NCBI GenBank assembly: GCA_902778255.1
Contig: CACYXD010000007.1
Location: 1 to 64,000 of the forward strand
Source of the DNA: an uncultured Prevotellaceae bacterium
GTDB taxonomy: Bacteria; Bacteroidota; Bacteroidia; Bacteroidales; Bacteroidaceae
Length of the DNA: 64,000 bases
Direction: 5' to 3'
Position 1 is the stretch's first letter, and every line of letters starts with the position of its first letter. The notes beneath the pieces were generated by a model. It ran no database searches and was not told the origin of the DNA. It worked only from the letters and a program-made list of their open reading frames with translations. This document shows positions 16,131 to 24,876 of the stretch, one piece after another. Made by a program: the position numbers and the translations under genes.

Positions 16131-16682
16131 ATGCTTGAGTTTAACGACGTATTGGTAGAAGGTGCCGAGAAAACGGTGTCGATGATGGCGCAGGATCGAC
16201 AGCTGACGTGCATCACGGGCGGGAGCAGCAAAGTGCGCACGCAACTGCTGTTGGCCATGATGGGACTGGCTAAGATAAAGAGCGGATTCGTATGCATCGA
16301 CGGCGAACCCCTCGAGGCTTCCAACCTGAAGACCTTCCGCCAGATGATGTCATACGCACCCAGTCAACTGGTGGCCGATGGCGAGATCAACGTCTATGAA
16401 CCGCCCACCGTTCAGGATGTGTTCAGCTGGAAAGACAATCGCGAGGCCGACATCTCCAACGGACTGCTCGAGGAGGAGATGAAGCGCACCATGGCACCCC
16501 ACGACAAGGCCCAGCTGCTGGCTGTCGCCGTACTGCGCAAGCGCCCTATCCTACTGGTCGATCAGCCCGATGCGCTATCTGCCGGCTACCTGCGCCAACT
16601 GGTATCCAACGGGTTGCAGGTCATCGTCAGCAGCGACGACCCTACCATTCATAGTGCAAGTGATAATATCATAGAAATATAA
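16131..16682 (+). CDS. FetA-like ABC ATPase subunit with degenerate catalytic motifs
   Basis: 183 residues with the layout of a small ABC nucleotide-binding subunit: strand LEFNDVLVEG, P-loop position, Q-loop region (MMSYAPSQ), signature position, Walker B and switch region (IVSSDDPTI). Every active-site motif is altered. The P-loop reads ITGGSSKVRTQLL, lacking the GK[ST]; the LSGGQ signature is replaced by MAPHDKAQ; Walker B ends LLVDQP, with Gln where the catalytic Glu is expected; the switch His is replaced. Hydrolysis therefore looks unlikely. The following gene encodes a FetB-like permease, which suggests a derived FetAB metal-export pair. Own promoter at 16102-16109. Confidence 0.7.
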   Translation: MLEFNDVLVEGAEKTVSMMAQDRQLTCITGGSSKVRTQLLLAMMGLAKIKSGFVCIDGEPLEASNLKTFRQMMSYAPSQLVADGEINVYEPPTVQDVFSWKDNREADISNGLLEEEMKRTMAPHDKAQLLAVAVLRKRPILLVDQPDALSAGYLRQLVSNGLQVIVSSDDPTIHSASDNIIEI

Positions 16683-16689
16683 CCTACAG

Positions 16690-17409
16690 ATGATTAAATC
16701 AGATATCTCCATTTGGGGCTCCGTGCTCGTTGTTTTACTGCTGATGATAAGTGTGGCAGTCTTTGCCCTCATCGACCGACGTGAGATGCAGCGTATGCTG
16801 AAAGTATTCGGACTCTTGGCTGGCCAGTCGGCATTGGCAGCAGCAGCCTTCTGGCTGGTCTATCGCTTCGAGTCATGGTGGGTCTGCCTGCTGTGGCTGA
16901 TGCTGATGTTCTGTCTGGCTTTAGCTTGGTGTCTCTACGCGATGCGTGCCCAGTGGCAGCAACTGCTGCTCCCCATGGCGCTCGCCTTACTGGCTGGCAC
17001 CTTCGTAAGTTGCGGCAGCTTGGCCCTCTGTGTGCCCAAGCATTTCTTCTTTCCTGTCGCCGGCATCCTCATGATGTATCTCTCGTCATCTGTCATCGGG
17101 ACCCTGCAGACCTATCAGCGCAGTCTGATGCATACCGAGGCCCATCGGCAGTATATGCTGGCCAACGGCGCCACCCCTCTGGAGTCCCTGATGCCCAGCA
17201 TCCGTCGTGCCCTGCGTGCAGCCGTTCAGCCACATTTAAAGAAAATGGCACAACCACTCCTCGCAGTCGTGCCATTACTCTTTGGCGGTATGTTGCTGGG
17301 CGGAGCCTCGCCCGCCGCAGCTTTTATTGTGACCCTGCTGCTTTCATCAGCCGCCCTCTCAGGGGCCCTTGTAGCAGCTATCGTTGCCGTCTATTGCTTT
17401 AAGAGGTAA
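16690..17409 (+). CDS. FetB-like (UPF0014) ABC transporter permease
   Basis: 239 residues with about seven hydrophobic segments. The FetB family motif is visible near residues 155-205: YMLANGATPLESLMPSIRRALRAA, then PLLFGGMLLGGASPAAA, equivalent to the GMMTGQILAGASP region of FetB. In characterised members the FetAB pair exports iron and protects against oxidative stress. It begins 7 nt after the stop of the degenerate ATPase gene. Slightly shorter than the usual 255-260 residues. Its last 19 nt overlap the end of thrC on the other strand. Family assignment is fairly secure, the transported substrate is not. Confidence 0.75.
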   Translation: MIKSDISIWGSVLVVLLLMISVAVFALIDRREMQRMLKVFGLLAGQSALAAAAFWLVYRFESWWVCLLWLMLMFCLALAWCLYAMRAQWQQLLLPMALALLAGTFVSCGSLALCVPKHFFFPVAGILMMYLSSSVIGTLQTYQRSLMHTEAHRQYMLANGATPLESLMPSIRRALRAAVQPHLKKMAQPLLAVVPLLFGGMLLGGASPAAAFIVTLLLSSAALSGALVAAIVAVYCFKR

Positions 17410-18731
17410 GCCTTGAAGTCGGCAAAGTCCTTCGTCATGGGCACGCTCTGTTTCTGACCCTTCATAAAGGCAGCCAGACGAGCGGGAATCTCCACGTCAA
17501 TACCCAGGATATCATCTACCTTCTCCTTGAACTTAGCGGGATGAGCCGTCTCACAGAAGATGCCCACCTCGCCGGGCTTCAGCTGTTCCTCCAGGGCCCT
17601 GTAGCCACAGGCACCATGAGGATCGAGTATGTAGCCCGTCTCCTGGTAGCACTTACGCATCGTCTCCTTGATCTGCTCGTCATTATACGTAGCGCCGCTA
17701 ATCAGCGAGGTGATACGCTGGTGTGTCTCCTCAGCAGTCAGCTCCCCATTCTTGCTATAGAGGTTGATAATACGAGCGAAGTTCGAGGGATCGCCCACGT
17801 CCATCGCATTTGCCAAGGTCTGCTTCGAGGGTTTCGGATCGTAATGACCCGTCTGCAGGTAATTATAGAAAATATCATTCGCGTTGTTGGCTGCGATGAA
17901 ACGCTTCACGGGCATTCCCATCTGATGGCCGAACAGCGCAGCGCAGATATTGCCGAAGTTGCCTGAGGGTACGCAGATGACTGGCTGGGTGTTGGGTGTT
18001 AGGTGTTGGGGGTTGGCAGCAAGCTGTGCCACGGCATTGAAATAATAGAATGCCTGAGGCAGGAAGCGGGCCACGTTGATAGAGTTGGCCGAGGTCAGCA
18101 TCATGTGCTTATTCAGTTCGGCATCCATAAACGCACTCTTCACCAGCGCCTGACAGTCGTCGAACACGCCATCCACCTCAATCGCTGTGATATTCTTACC
18201 TAACGTCGTAAACTGACACTCCTGTATCGGACTCACCTTACCCTTCGGATAAAGTACATACACATGGATGCCCTCCACACCCAGGAAGCCATTGGCCACG
18301 GCAGAGCCCGTATCGCCCGATGTGGCCACCAGCACGTTCACCTGCTCGTGGCGACCCTGCTGCTTGATGAAATACTGCAGCAGTCGCGCCATAAAGCGCG
18401 CGCCTACATCCTTGAAGGCCAATGTAGGACCGTGGAACAACTCCAGCGAGTAGATGTTCTCCTTCACCTTCACGATGGGACATTCAAACTGCAGGGTGTC
18501 ATAAACCAGATCCTGCAGACTGTCCTGATCCACATCATCGCCAAAGAATGCACTTGCCACATTGAATGCAATATCCTGGAACTTCATCCTTGGCATCTCG
18601 TCGAAGAATGCCTTGGGCAACTGATGAATCACTTCAGGCATATACAGCCCGCGATCTTCGGCCAGTCCCTTTACGACGGCCTTTTGCAAGTCAGCCTTTT
18701 CGGCCTTCCCGTTGGTACTATAGTATAACAT
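17391..18731 (-). CDS. thrC: Threonine synthase
   Basis: 446 residues. PLP-binding Lys107 lies in HGPTLAFKDVGARFMARL; ATSGDTGSAVANGF and VPSGNFGNICA are the phosphate- and cofactor-binding loops. N-terminal YYSTNGKAEKADLQKAVVKGL is typical of the enzyme. It makes threonine from O-phosphohomoserine. A short insert (about residues 238-250, AANPQHLTPNTQP) just before the PSGNFG loop is encoded by a 'ggtgttggg' tandem repeat and looks like captured intergenic sequence. thrA and thrB are not next to it. It has its own promoter and converges on the FetB-like gene with a 19-nt overlap. Confidence 0.96.
   Translation of the reverse strand: MLYYSTNGKAEKADLQKAVVKGLAEDRGLYMPEVIHQLPKAFFDEMPRMKFQDIAFNVASAFFGDDVDQDSLQDLVYDTLQFECPIVKVKENIYSLELFHGPTLAFKDVGARFMARLLQYFIKQQGRHEQVNVLVATSGDTGSAVANGFLGVEGIHVYVLYPKGKVSPIQECQFTTLGKNITAIEVDGVFDDCQALVKSAFMDAELNKHMMLTSANSINVARFLPQAFYYFNAVAQLAANPQHLTPNTQPVICVPSGNFGNICAALFGHQMGMPVKRFIAANNANDIFYNYLQTGHYDPKPSKQTLANAMDVGDPSNFARIINLYSKNGELTAEETHQRITSLISGATYNDEQIKETMRKCYQETGYILDPHGACGYRALEEQLKPGEVGIFCETAHPAKFKEKVDDILGIDVEIPARLAAFMKGQKQSVPMTKDFADFKAYLLKQ
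17987..18015. repeat. 'ggtgttggg' tandem repeat inside thrC
   Basis: Three to four imperfect copies of GGTGTTGGG/GGTGTTAGG in a row, in frame in thrC, encoding the NPQHLTPNTQ insert on the minus strand. Confidence 0.65.
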
Positions 18732-18758
18732 AAAAGCGCTTAATTCTCAAATTGTCGG

Positions 18759-18766
18759 CAAAGTTA
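18759..18766 (-). promoter_or_regulatory. -7 box for thrC
   Basis: TAACTTTG on the minus strand, 27 nt before the thrC ATG. Confidence 0.7.
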
Positions 18767-18960
18767 CTGGTTTTCTTCGAGAGATGCAAACTTTTCATTC
18801 ATTATTTCGCAATAATAAGGAAGGTAGAACGGAAGGCCACCTGCCCTAGTGTCCTTAGTTTATCGCTACGAGACGCTCACTATTCCGTTTTATACGACTT
18901 CAACACAAACGCCACCTTGTCAGCCAGCGTAGTCCTTATTCATAGCTAGGTTATAATCTG

Positions 18961-18968
18961 CAAAGATA
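18961..18968 (-). promoter_or_regulatory. Orphan -7 box upstream of thrC
   Basis: TATCTTTG on the minus strand, 229 nt before the thrC ATG. No convincing gene lies between; it could drive a long thrC leader, a small RNA or be a relic. Confidence 0.4.
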
Positions 18969-19040
18969 GCAAATATCTTCGATATCGTAAACAAAATGTC
19001 GAATTTTTTTTGGAAAAGTCAAAGGATTTCTGCTTTGATG

Positions 19041-19081
19041 CTTAAACGCCTCGCGTTTAAGAAAAGCGCAAGGCGTTTAAG
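19041..19081 (-). terminator. Alternative hairpins after the outer-membrane barrel gene
   Basis: CTTAAACGC-CTC-GCGTTTAAG (19041-19061) is a perfect 9-bp stem. The same left arm also pairs perfectly over 11 bp with AGGCGTTTAAG (19071-19081). The two folds exclude each other. They start 26 nt after the minus-strand stop at 19107. No U-run follows, so termination is only a guess. Confidence 0.4.
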
Positions 19082-19106
19082 GCAAAAGAAAATGTATGGA
19101 AGGTGC

Positions 19107-22088
19107 TTAGAATCTCATAGGACCGCCGAAGCCACCGCCACCACGATTGCCACCACGACCGCCGCCAAAGCCGCCGCCTCCGCGATTTCCACCACGGCCT
19201 CCACCAAAGCCACCCATACGCATCTGCTGACGAGCTTCCTTAGTGCCGAAGAGGTTGAGACGATAGTTGACGCGAAGCATCACGTAGCTGGTGATAGCAT
19301 TATACTCGGTATCTGTACGACCGAAGGCGCTGACCATACGTGAGAAGTTGGACTGCTGGTGAAGCAGGTCGTAGAACTCCAAACGTACTGAGAGGGGCTT
19401 GCCTTGAAGGAAGCTCTGGGCAATCTGAGCATTCCAGATGAGCTCATCGGTGTTGGCAGCGGCATCGCTGAAACCACGACGACTGGCCATGCCGAGGTTG
19501 GTGGTGAACTGTGTACCCCAGGGTGCGTTGATGGTGGTGTTGAAACCATAGTTGAAACTCCAGGTGTTCAGGTTGGAATTAGCCTGAAGGGCATTGGAGT
19601 TGTGGTTGTAGTTCACACTACCATTGAGCTCTACCTCGAACCATTCGTTACGATAGCTGAAGCCTAAGCGCTCACGCAAGGTTGTGGCCTTAGTGGTAGA
19701 TTTCGTGGTGGTAAGGCTGGTACCATCGTAGAAATAGCCCACGTTGTTGTTGTAGTTTAAGCCAGTCTCTGTGTTCACGTTGAAATAACCTAATGTGTCA
19801 AGAGCGACGTTATACATCACGCTACCGCCTGCGCTCCACTGTCCGTTAATGTTTACCGGCTGCGATTTTGTTCCACCTGTTTCTACTATATACTCAGTTC
19901 TCTGAGCAATACTATTACTGGTTGTTGAGAAGTTCAGGTTGGCGTTGATGAACTGCGAATGGCTCTCGATGAAGTTGTTGAAGCGCAGGTTGAAACGCTG
20001 GGTGAACGAAGGCTTCAAGCCAGAGTTACCAGTACGGATGCTCAGAGGGTTGGTGTTATCGGTGATCTCAAGCAGGTCTGTCATAGAAGGCTGACTGGTG
20101 GAACCACGATATTCAAAGCGCAACTGGCCACGCTCTCCAATACGGTAGCGGAAATTAGCAGTAGGACTCCAGTTGATGACGGTACGGGTGGTATCAATCT
20201 TGTTGCCCAGATAGTCCTGATGGAACTTTGACATCTGAGGCACAATCTGTACGCCAATATTGAAGTCGTACTTGGGCTGGATGATACGCAGCATCACCTC
20301 GGCAGTATGTGTATAGTTCTTATAGTTTGAGAAACGGCTCAGATCGTCGTCCAAGAACTCTGTATAGCTGTGACCATTCAGACGGTTGAAGATAGAGCCC
20401 CAGTCGCGATAGCTGGGATAAAGACCTGCCATGTCATACTGACGGGTGGGGTCGCCAACTTTCCAGAAGTCATAGGTATTGCGCTCGCTCTTGGTGTAGC
20501 TATAGTCAAACTGATAGCTGAACTGCAGGAAGGTGCGGCGTGTGAGAGGCTCGCTATATGTGGCCTGGATGCCATAGTTGTAACTCTTCTGTGGGGTCAC
20601 GTTGTAGCGGTTGGTCTGATAGGTAGAGTCGCCAGTAAGCAACTGATAAAGACCAACGAGGCTGTTGGAGAACTGCTTGGAGTCGCCATCGCTATAGTTG
20701 AAAGTAGTACGCAGGGTGATGTTTCTGCCTGTGTTGCTGAGCTTACGGTTGATCTGCAGGGTTGAGCCGAAGCGCTTGGAGTCGCTATAGTTCATGCCGC
20801 CGTTCACGCGGTTGTTGACCACATAGGAAGAGTCGATGCCAAGCAGCGTTGACACCATACCGCTGATATTATCGGTAGAAGAGACATAGTCGTAGGGGTT
20901 GACGCTAAAGGTTCCTGACTCGTTCTTCGACTGACTGTCGTTGGTGTTGTAGCTCCAGGTAGGACGCAAGCTGATGTTCCAGGCAGTATCGGGGGTCCAC
21001 TCCACACGTCCCTGGGCACTCCAGCTGTTGGAACGGTTGAAGTTCTGACTACCAGACTCAGAGAAAGGTGAACCCGGGTTCATGAAGTTCTCTGAAGAGG
21101 TGCGCGACCAGGTGTCGCCATCACGATGGTTCCATGTAACAGATCCGTCAAGGAGGATGACATTCTTCTTCTCGTAGTTGAAGTTGACCATAGCCATCTT
21201 GGATGCCTGCAAGCCGCTACGGCCACCGCCTCCGAAGCGTCCGCCGAAGCCACCGCCTCCAAAGCCCATATCATTGACGTTGTTGGCATTGAGCATAGAC
21301 ATGATGCGGGTATTATCTCTCATCATGGCGCCGAAAGCACGACCTGTGTAGCGTTCCTTCGTACCCACGCCTGCATCTACGTTAGCAAACATACCACGAT
21401 TCATACCTGCCTTCAGTCCGAAGTCGAGCACAGTAGTCTCGTTGCCATCATCAATACCTGTGATACGGCTCAAGTCGCTCTTCTCGTCGTAGGTCTTGAT
21501 ACGCTCAACGATGCTAGTGGGCAGGTTCTTCATGGCTGTCTGCGTGTCGCCAGTCATAAACTCCTTACCATCGACCTTGATCTTCTTCACGGTCTTACCA
21601 TTGATGGTGATAGTACCATCATCTGCAACCTGTGCGCCTGGCAGACGCTTCACCAGTTCCTCAACGACAGAACCCTCTGGCGTCCTGTATGCGCCTGCGT
21701 TATATATTACGGTGTCGCCCTTAGAATAGACGCGCGCCTGATTCTTTACTACAGTAGCACCCTTCAACATCACGGCATCAACGGCAATAGACATAGTGCC
21801 CACATCAACGGGCTTATCGGCTATCGTGATTGACTTGTACTGAGTCTTGTAGCCCACATAGGTCACGCGAACCAGATACTTTCCGTCGGCAGGAGCCTTC
21901 AGCGAGAACTGTCCGTTCATATTGGTTACAGCATGGGACACTGAGGTACTGTCAGTTTTAAGCAAAGACACCGTAGCCTGAATGACACCTTCATTGGTTT
22001 CATCGACCACTTTACCAGTGATTGTACGCTGTGCTTGCATTGATAGGGCCGAAAGTGCTACGGCCATCAGAAGTAAGAATCGCTTCAT
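19107..22088 (-). CDS. Outer-membrane beta-barrel protein, TonB-receptor-like, with carboxypeptidase-regulatory-like domain
   Basis: 993 residues. Signal peptide MKRFLLLMAVALSALSMQAQ, then a carboxypeptidase D regulatory-like domain (RTITGKVVDETNEGVIQATVSL to about residue 105), then a plug-like region (RTPEGSVVEELVKRLPGAQV ... TINGKTVKKIKVDGKEF) and a long beta-barrel rich in aromatic and Asn residues. It is the OMP_b-brl_3 kind found in Bacteroidetes rather than a SusC, since no SusD follows. The C-terminus is a glycine-rich tail of GGFGGGRGGNRGGG units after residue 955, and a second Gly-rich run (GFGGGGFGGRFGGGG) lies near residue 270. Substrate unknown. No TAnnTTTG box was found upstream. 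Confidence 0.9.
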   Translation of the reverse strand: MKRFLLLMAVALSALSMQAQRTITGKVVDETNEGVIQATVSLLKTDSTSVSHAVTNMNGQFSLKAPADGKYLVRVTYVGYKTQYKSITIADKPVDVGTMSIAVDAVMLKGATVVKNQARVYSKGDTVIYNAGAYRTPEGSVVEELVKRLPGAQVADDGTITINGKTVKKIKVDGKEFMTGDTQTAMKNLPTSIVERIKTYDEKSDLSRITGIDDGNETTVLDFGLKAGMNRGMFANVDAGVGTKERYTGRAFGAMMRDNTRIMSMLNANNVNDMGFGGGGFGGRFGGGGRSGLQASKMAMVNFNYEKKNVILLDGSVTWNHRDGDTWSRTSSENFMNPGSPFSESGSQNFNRSNSWSAQGRVEWTPDTAWNISLRPTWSYNTNDSQSKNESGTFSVNPYDYVSSTDNISGMVSTLLGIDSSYVVNNRVNGGMNYSDSKRFGSTLQINRKLSNTGRNITLRTTFNYSDGDSKQFSNSLVGLYQLLTGDSTYQTNRYNVTPQKSYNYGIQATYSEPLTRRTFLQFSYQFDYSYTKSERNTYDFWKVGDPTRQYDMAGLYPSYRDWGSIFNRLNGHSYTEFLDDDLSRFSNYKNYTHTAEVMLRIIQPKYDFNIGVQIVPQMSKFHQDYLGNKIDTTRTVINWSPTANFRYRIGERGQLRFEYRGSTSQPSMTDLLEITDNTNPLSIRTGNSGLKPSFTQRFNLRFNNFIESHSQFINANLNFSTTSNSIAQRTEYIVETGGTKSQPVNINGQWSAGGSVMYNVALDTLGYFNVNTETGLNYNNNVGYFYDGTSLTTTKSTTKATTLRERLGFSYRNEWFEVELNGSVNYNHNSNALQANSNLNTWSFNYGFNTTINAPWGTQFTTNLGMASRRGFSDAAANTDELIWNAQIAQSFLQGKPLSVRLEFYDLLHQQSNFSRMVSAFGRTDTEYNAITSYVMLRVNYRLNLFGTKEARQQMRMGGFGGGRGGNRGGGGFGGGRGGNRGGGGFGGPMRF

Positions 22089-22231
22089 TTTCTATTTATG
22101 GTTTATTGTTTTCAACTGATGATATGACGTAGTCGTAAAATAAAAGTTTAATCTACACCAAATATTTTTTGTATCTGCGATTCTTTAATTTCTTTAACGC
22201 TTAAGTTCTTTTCTAACTAAGGAAAAAATTG

Positions 22232-22239
22232 TAACTTTG
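22232..22239 (+). promoter_or_regulatory. -7 box for dnaB
   Basis: TAACTTTG, 22 nt before the ATG at 22262. Confidence 0.75.
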
Positions 22240-22261
22240 CACCTCAAATCAATCAAACGAT

Positions 22262-23812
22262 ATGGCTGAGCAAAACACATCACGACGCAAACAACCTCGC
22301 CAACAGCAACCTGTTGACAATACATACGCACATCTACAGCCACAGGCCACGGAAGTGGAACGTGCCGTTATCGGTGCGCTGCTGATAGATAAAGACGCAT
22401 ACTCCATCGTCTGCGAAATACTGAAACCCGAGAGTTTCTATGAGCCACGAAATAAGATCATCTACGAAGCTGTTCAGCAGCTTTCCATGAACGAGCAGCC
22501 TGTAGATGTGCTTACTGTGGTAGATCAGCTGTCAAAGACAGGACAGCTGGAAGAGGTTGGCGGTCCCGCCTATATTGCAGACATATCGTCGCACGTCGTT
22601 TCATCGGCACATATTGACTATCACGCACGCATTGTAGCCCAGAAATACCTGGCCAGACAGCTGATTCAGTTTGCAAGCGATGTCGAGACCAAGGCTTTCG
22701 ATGAGACCATCAATGTGGACGACCTGATGCAACATGCCGAGGGTGCCCTGTTTGAGATATCGCAGAAAAACCTGAAAAAGGACTACACACAAATTGACCC
22801 TGTTGTATCTCAGGCTATCAAAGTGATTCAAGAGGCTGCAAAGAACAAGGACGGACTGACAGGTATATCAAGTGGTTACCATGGACTGGACGACAAGACG
22901 AGTGGGTGGCAGGCCTCTGACCTTGTCATCATTGCCGGACGCCCTGCCATGGGTAAGACAGCTTTTGCCTTGTCAATGGCGAAGAATATCGCTGCCGACT
23001 GCCATGTGCCAATGGCATTCTTCTCACTTGAAATGTCAAACCAGCAACTGGTCAACCGATTGATTTCAAACGCCTGCGAGATTGACAGTAAGAAGATACT
23101 TAACGGACAGCTGCAGCCCGATGAATGGGACCGTCTCGACAAACGTATCAACAATCTATTAGGTGCCCCTTTATACGTTGATGATACACCGGGACTGTCT
23201 GTCTTTGAGTTGCGTACAAAAGCACGCCGACTGGTACGTGAACATGGCGTCAAGATTATCATGATTGACTATCTGCAGCTGATGAATGCCAACGGTATGC
23301 GTTTCTCAAGCCGTCAGGAAGAAGTTTCTACCATCAGTCGTTCATTAAAAGGACTTGCTAAAGAGCTTGACATTCCCATTCTGGCACTTTCACAGCTGAA
23401 CCGTGGTGTGGAAAACCGAGAAGGCCTGGAAGGTAAACGTCCTCAGCTAAGCGACCTGCGAGAATCGGGTGCTATTGAGCAGGATGCCGATATGGTATTG
23501 TTCGTACACCGTCCTGAGTATTACAGAATATTCCAAGATGATAAAGGACGAGACCTGCACGGAATGGCAGAGATTATCATTGCCAAGCACCGTAAGGGTG
23601 CCACTGGCGACGTGCTGCTGACCTTCCGCGGAGAATACACGAGATTCGAGAATCCTGAGGATGGACGTCTGGACGTACACCAGCCGCAGAACGGAGGCGA
23701 GATTATCAGTTCCAGGGTAGATGGCCAGATGAACAATGCCCTACCCGACGATTATGATTTTGGTGGCGGAATGCCCATCCCCCCGCCATCCAACGAGCCC
23801 ATGCCTTTCTAA
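22262..23812 (+). CDS. dnaB: Replicative DNA helicase DnaB
   Basis: 516 residues. The N-terminal domain (about 22-165: ATEVERAVIGALLIDKDAY) binds primase and helps hexamerise; the C-terminal RecA-like domain has Walker A GRPAMGKT (226-233), Walker B IIMIDYLQLM and the arginine-finger/linker region LSQLNRGVENREG and SDLRESGAIEQDAD. It unwinds DNA ahead of the replication fork. The tail after about residue 470 is Gly/Pro-rich and variable. Own promoter; followed by phoH, which has its own. Confidence 0.97.
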   Translation: MAEQNTSRRKQPRQQQPVDNTYAHLQPQATEVERAVIGALLIDKDAYSIVCEILKPESFYEPRNKIIYEAVQQLSMNEQPVDVLTVVDQLSKTGQLEEVGGPAYIADISSHVVSSAHIDYHARIVAQKYLARQLIQFASDVETKAFDETINVDDLMQHAEGALFEISQKNLKKDYTQIDPVVSQAIKVIQEAAKNKDGLTGISSGYHGLDDKTSGWQASDLVIIAGRPAMGKTAFALSMAKNIAADCHVPMAFFSLEMSNQQLVNRLISNACEIDSKKILNGQLQPDEWDRLDKRINNLLGAPLYVDDTPGLSVFELRTKARRLVREHGVKIIMIDYLQLMNANGMRFSSRQEEVSTISRSLKGLAKELDIPILALSQLNRGVENREGLEGKRPQLSDLRESGAIEQDADMVLFVHRPEYYRIFQDDKGRDLHGMAEIIIAKHRKGATGDVLLTFRGEYTRFENPEDGRLDVHQPQNGGEIISSRVDGQMNNALPDDYDFGGGMPIPPPSNEPMPF

Positions 23813-23870
23813 TTCGACATCACTTTCTACAAAATATCCTGTTTTAATAGATTGATTCCAAAAAATATTG

Positions 23871-23878
23871 TAACTTTG
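23871..23878 (+). promoter_or_regulatory. -7 box for phoH
   Basis: TAACTTTG, 26 nt before the TTG start at 23905. The purC copy and the following genes may be read from the same transcript. Confidence 0.7.
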
Positions 23879-23904
23879 CACACGAATAAAACGGTTTTAT
23901 AGTT

Positions 23905-24876
23905 TTGATAGAGAAGCATATTGTTTTAGAAGACATCGACCCCGTCATGTTCCTTGGGGTTGGAAACGTGCATTTACAGATGTTACGTGCACTATATCCC
24001 AAACTGCGCATCATTGCCCGAGACAATGTAATTCGTATTATGGGCGATGAAGAGCAAATGGCCGCTTTCGAAGAAAATACCGAGAAGATGCGCCAGCACG
24101 TTCTGAAATTCAATACTATTACAGAAGAGGACATCCTCGATATCATAAAAGGTAAGCACAAGCATTTGGAAGTGCCAAATGACGTAGTGGTGTATTCCAT
24201 CTCAGGCCGACCCATCAAACCTCGGAGTGAGAACCAGCAAAAGCTGATTGAAGCTTACCAGAACAACGATATGATCTTTGCTGTAGGACCTGCAGGAACA
24301 GGTAAGACATATCTATCTATCGCATTGGCTGTCAAAGCGTTAAAAGAGAAAACGGCAAAGAAAATTATCTTGAGCCGTCCTGCCGTAGAAGCAGGTGAGA
24401 AGCTGGGATTCCTGCCTGGCGACATGAAGGATAAAATAGACCCCTATCTGCAGCCCCTCTACGACGCATTGGAAGATATGATTCCTCAGGTGAAGCTGCA
24501 GGACATGATGGAGAAGCACGTCATTCAGATAGCTCCGCTGGCCTTTATGCGTGGACGAACGCTGAGCGATGCCATCGTGATATTGGATGAAGCCCAAAAC
24601 ACCACACCAGCCCAGATCCGTATGTTCCTCACACGTATGGGCTGGAACACCAAGATGATTATCACGGGTGATATGACCCAAATAGACCTGCCCCACTCGC
24701 AGAAAAGCGGACTCATAGAGGCCTTACATATATTAAATAATGTAGAGGGTATAGGCGTGGTCAACCTGAACGGTAAGGATATTGTGCGCCACAAACTGGT
24801 GACACGTATTGTCAACGCATACGAGAATTTCGATAAAGAATATAAAAACAACAATGAAAGCATTAACAAAGACTGA
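23905..24876 (+). CDS. PhoH family ATPase
   Basis: 323 residues. Walker A GPAGTGKT at 128-135, Walker B VILDEAQN, then ITGDMTQIDLP, all diagnostic of PhoH-like proteins, with an N-terminal KH-like region (about 1-100). PhoH proteins are cytoplasmic ATPases linked to RNA metabolism. The start is TTG: MIEKHIVLEDIDPV is the usual family beginning and no ATG lies upstream in frame before a stop at 23887. Its last 23 nt overlap the ATG of purC (24854), so translation of the two is coupled. Confidence 0.93.
   Translation: MIEKHIVLEDIDPVMFLGVGNVHLQMLRALYPKLRIIARDNVIRIMGDEEQMAAFEENTEKMRQHVLKFNTITEEDILDIIKGKHKHLEVPNDVVVYSISGRPIKPRSENQQKLIEAYQNNDMIFAVGPAGTGKTYLSIALAVKALKEKTAKKIILSRPAVEAGEKLGFLPGDMKDKIDPYLQPLYDALEDMIPQVKLQDMMEKHVIQIAPLAFMRGRTLSDAIVILDEAQNTTPAQIRMFLTRMGWNTKMIITGDMTQIDLPHSQKSGLIEALHILNNVEGIGVVNLNGKDIVRHKLVTRIVNAYENFDKEYKNNNESINKD

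Larger units (their letters stand above)
18732..19106. other. 375-nt region without a recognised gene
   Basis: It contains the thrC promoter (18759-18766), a second minus-strand -7 box at 18961-18968 with no gene close behind it, and paired hairpins at 19041-19081. On the minus strand, a 19-codon open stretch ending at a TAG (18881-18883) reads like a protein tail (LADKVAFVLKSYKTE) but has no start; it may be the remnant of a lost gene. Nothing else was recognised. Confidence 0.5.

Noticed and set aside
18920-18943. Seven-codon ORF (MNKDYAG) as a thrC attenuator peptide
   Set aside because: No Thr or Ile codons and no attenuator hairpin before thrC.
19041-19081. Further copy of the 22-bp DUF4248-associated repeat
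   Set aside because: Only a short CGCAAGGCG is shared and the spacing of the repeats is 20, not 22.
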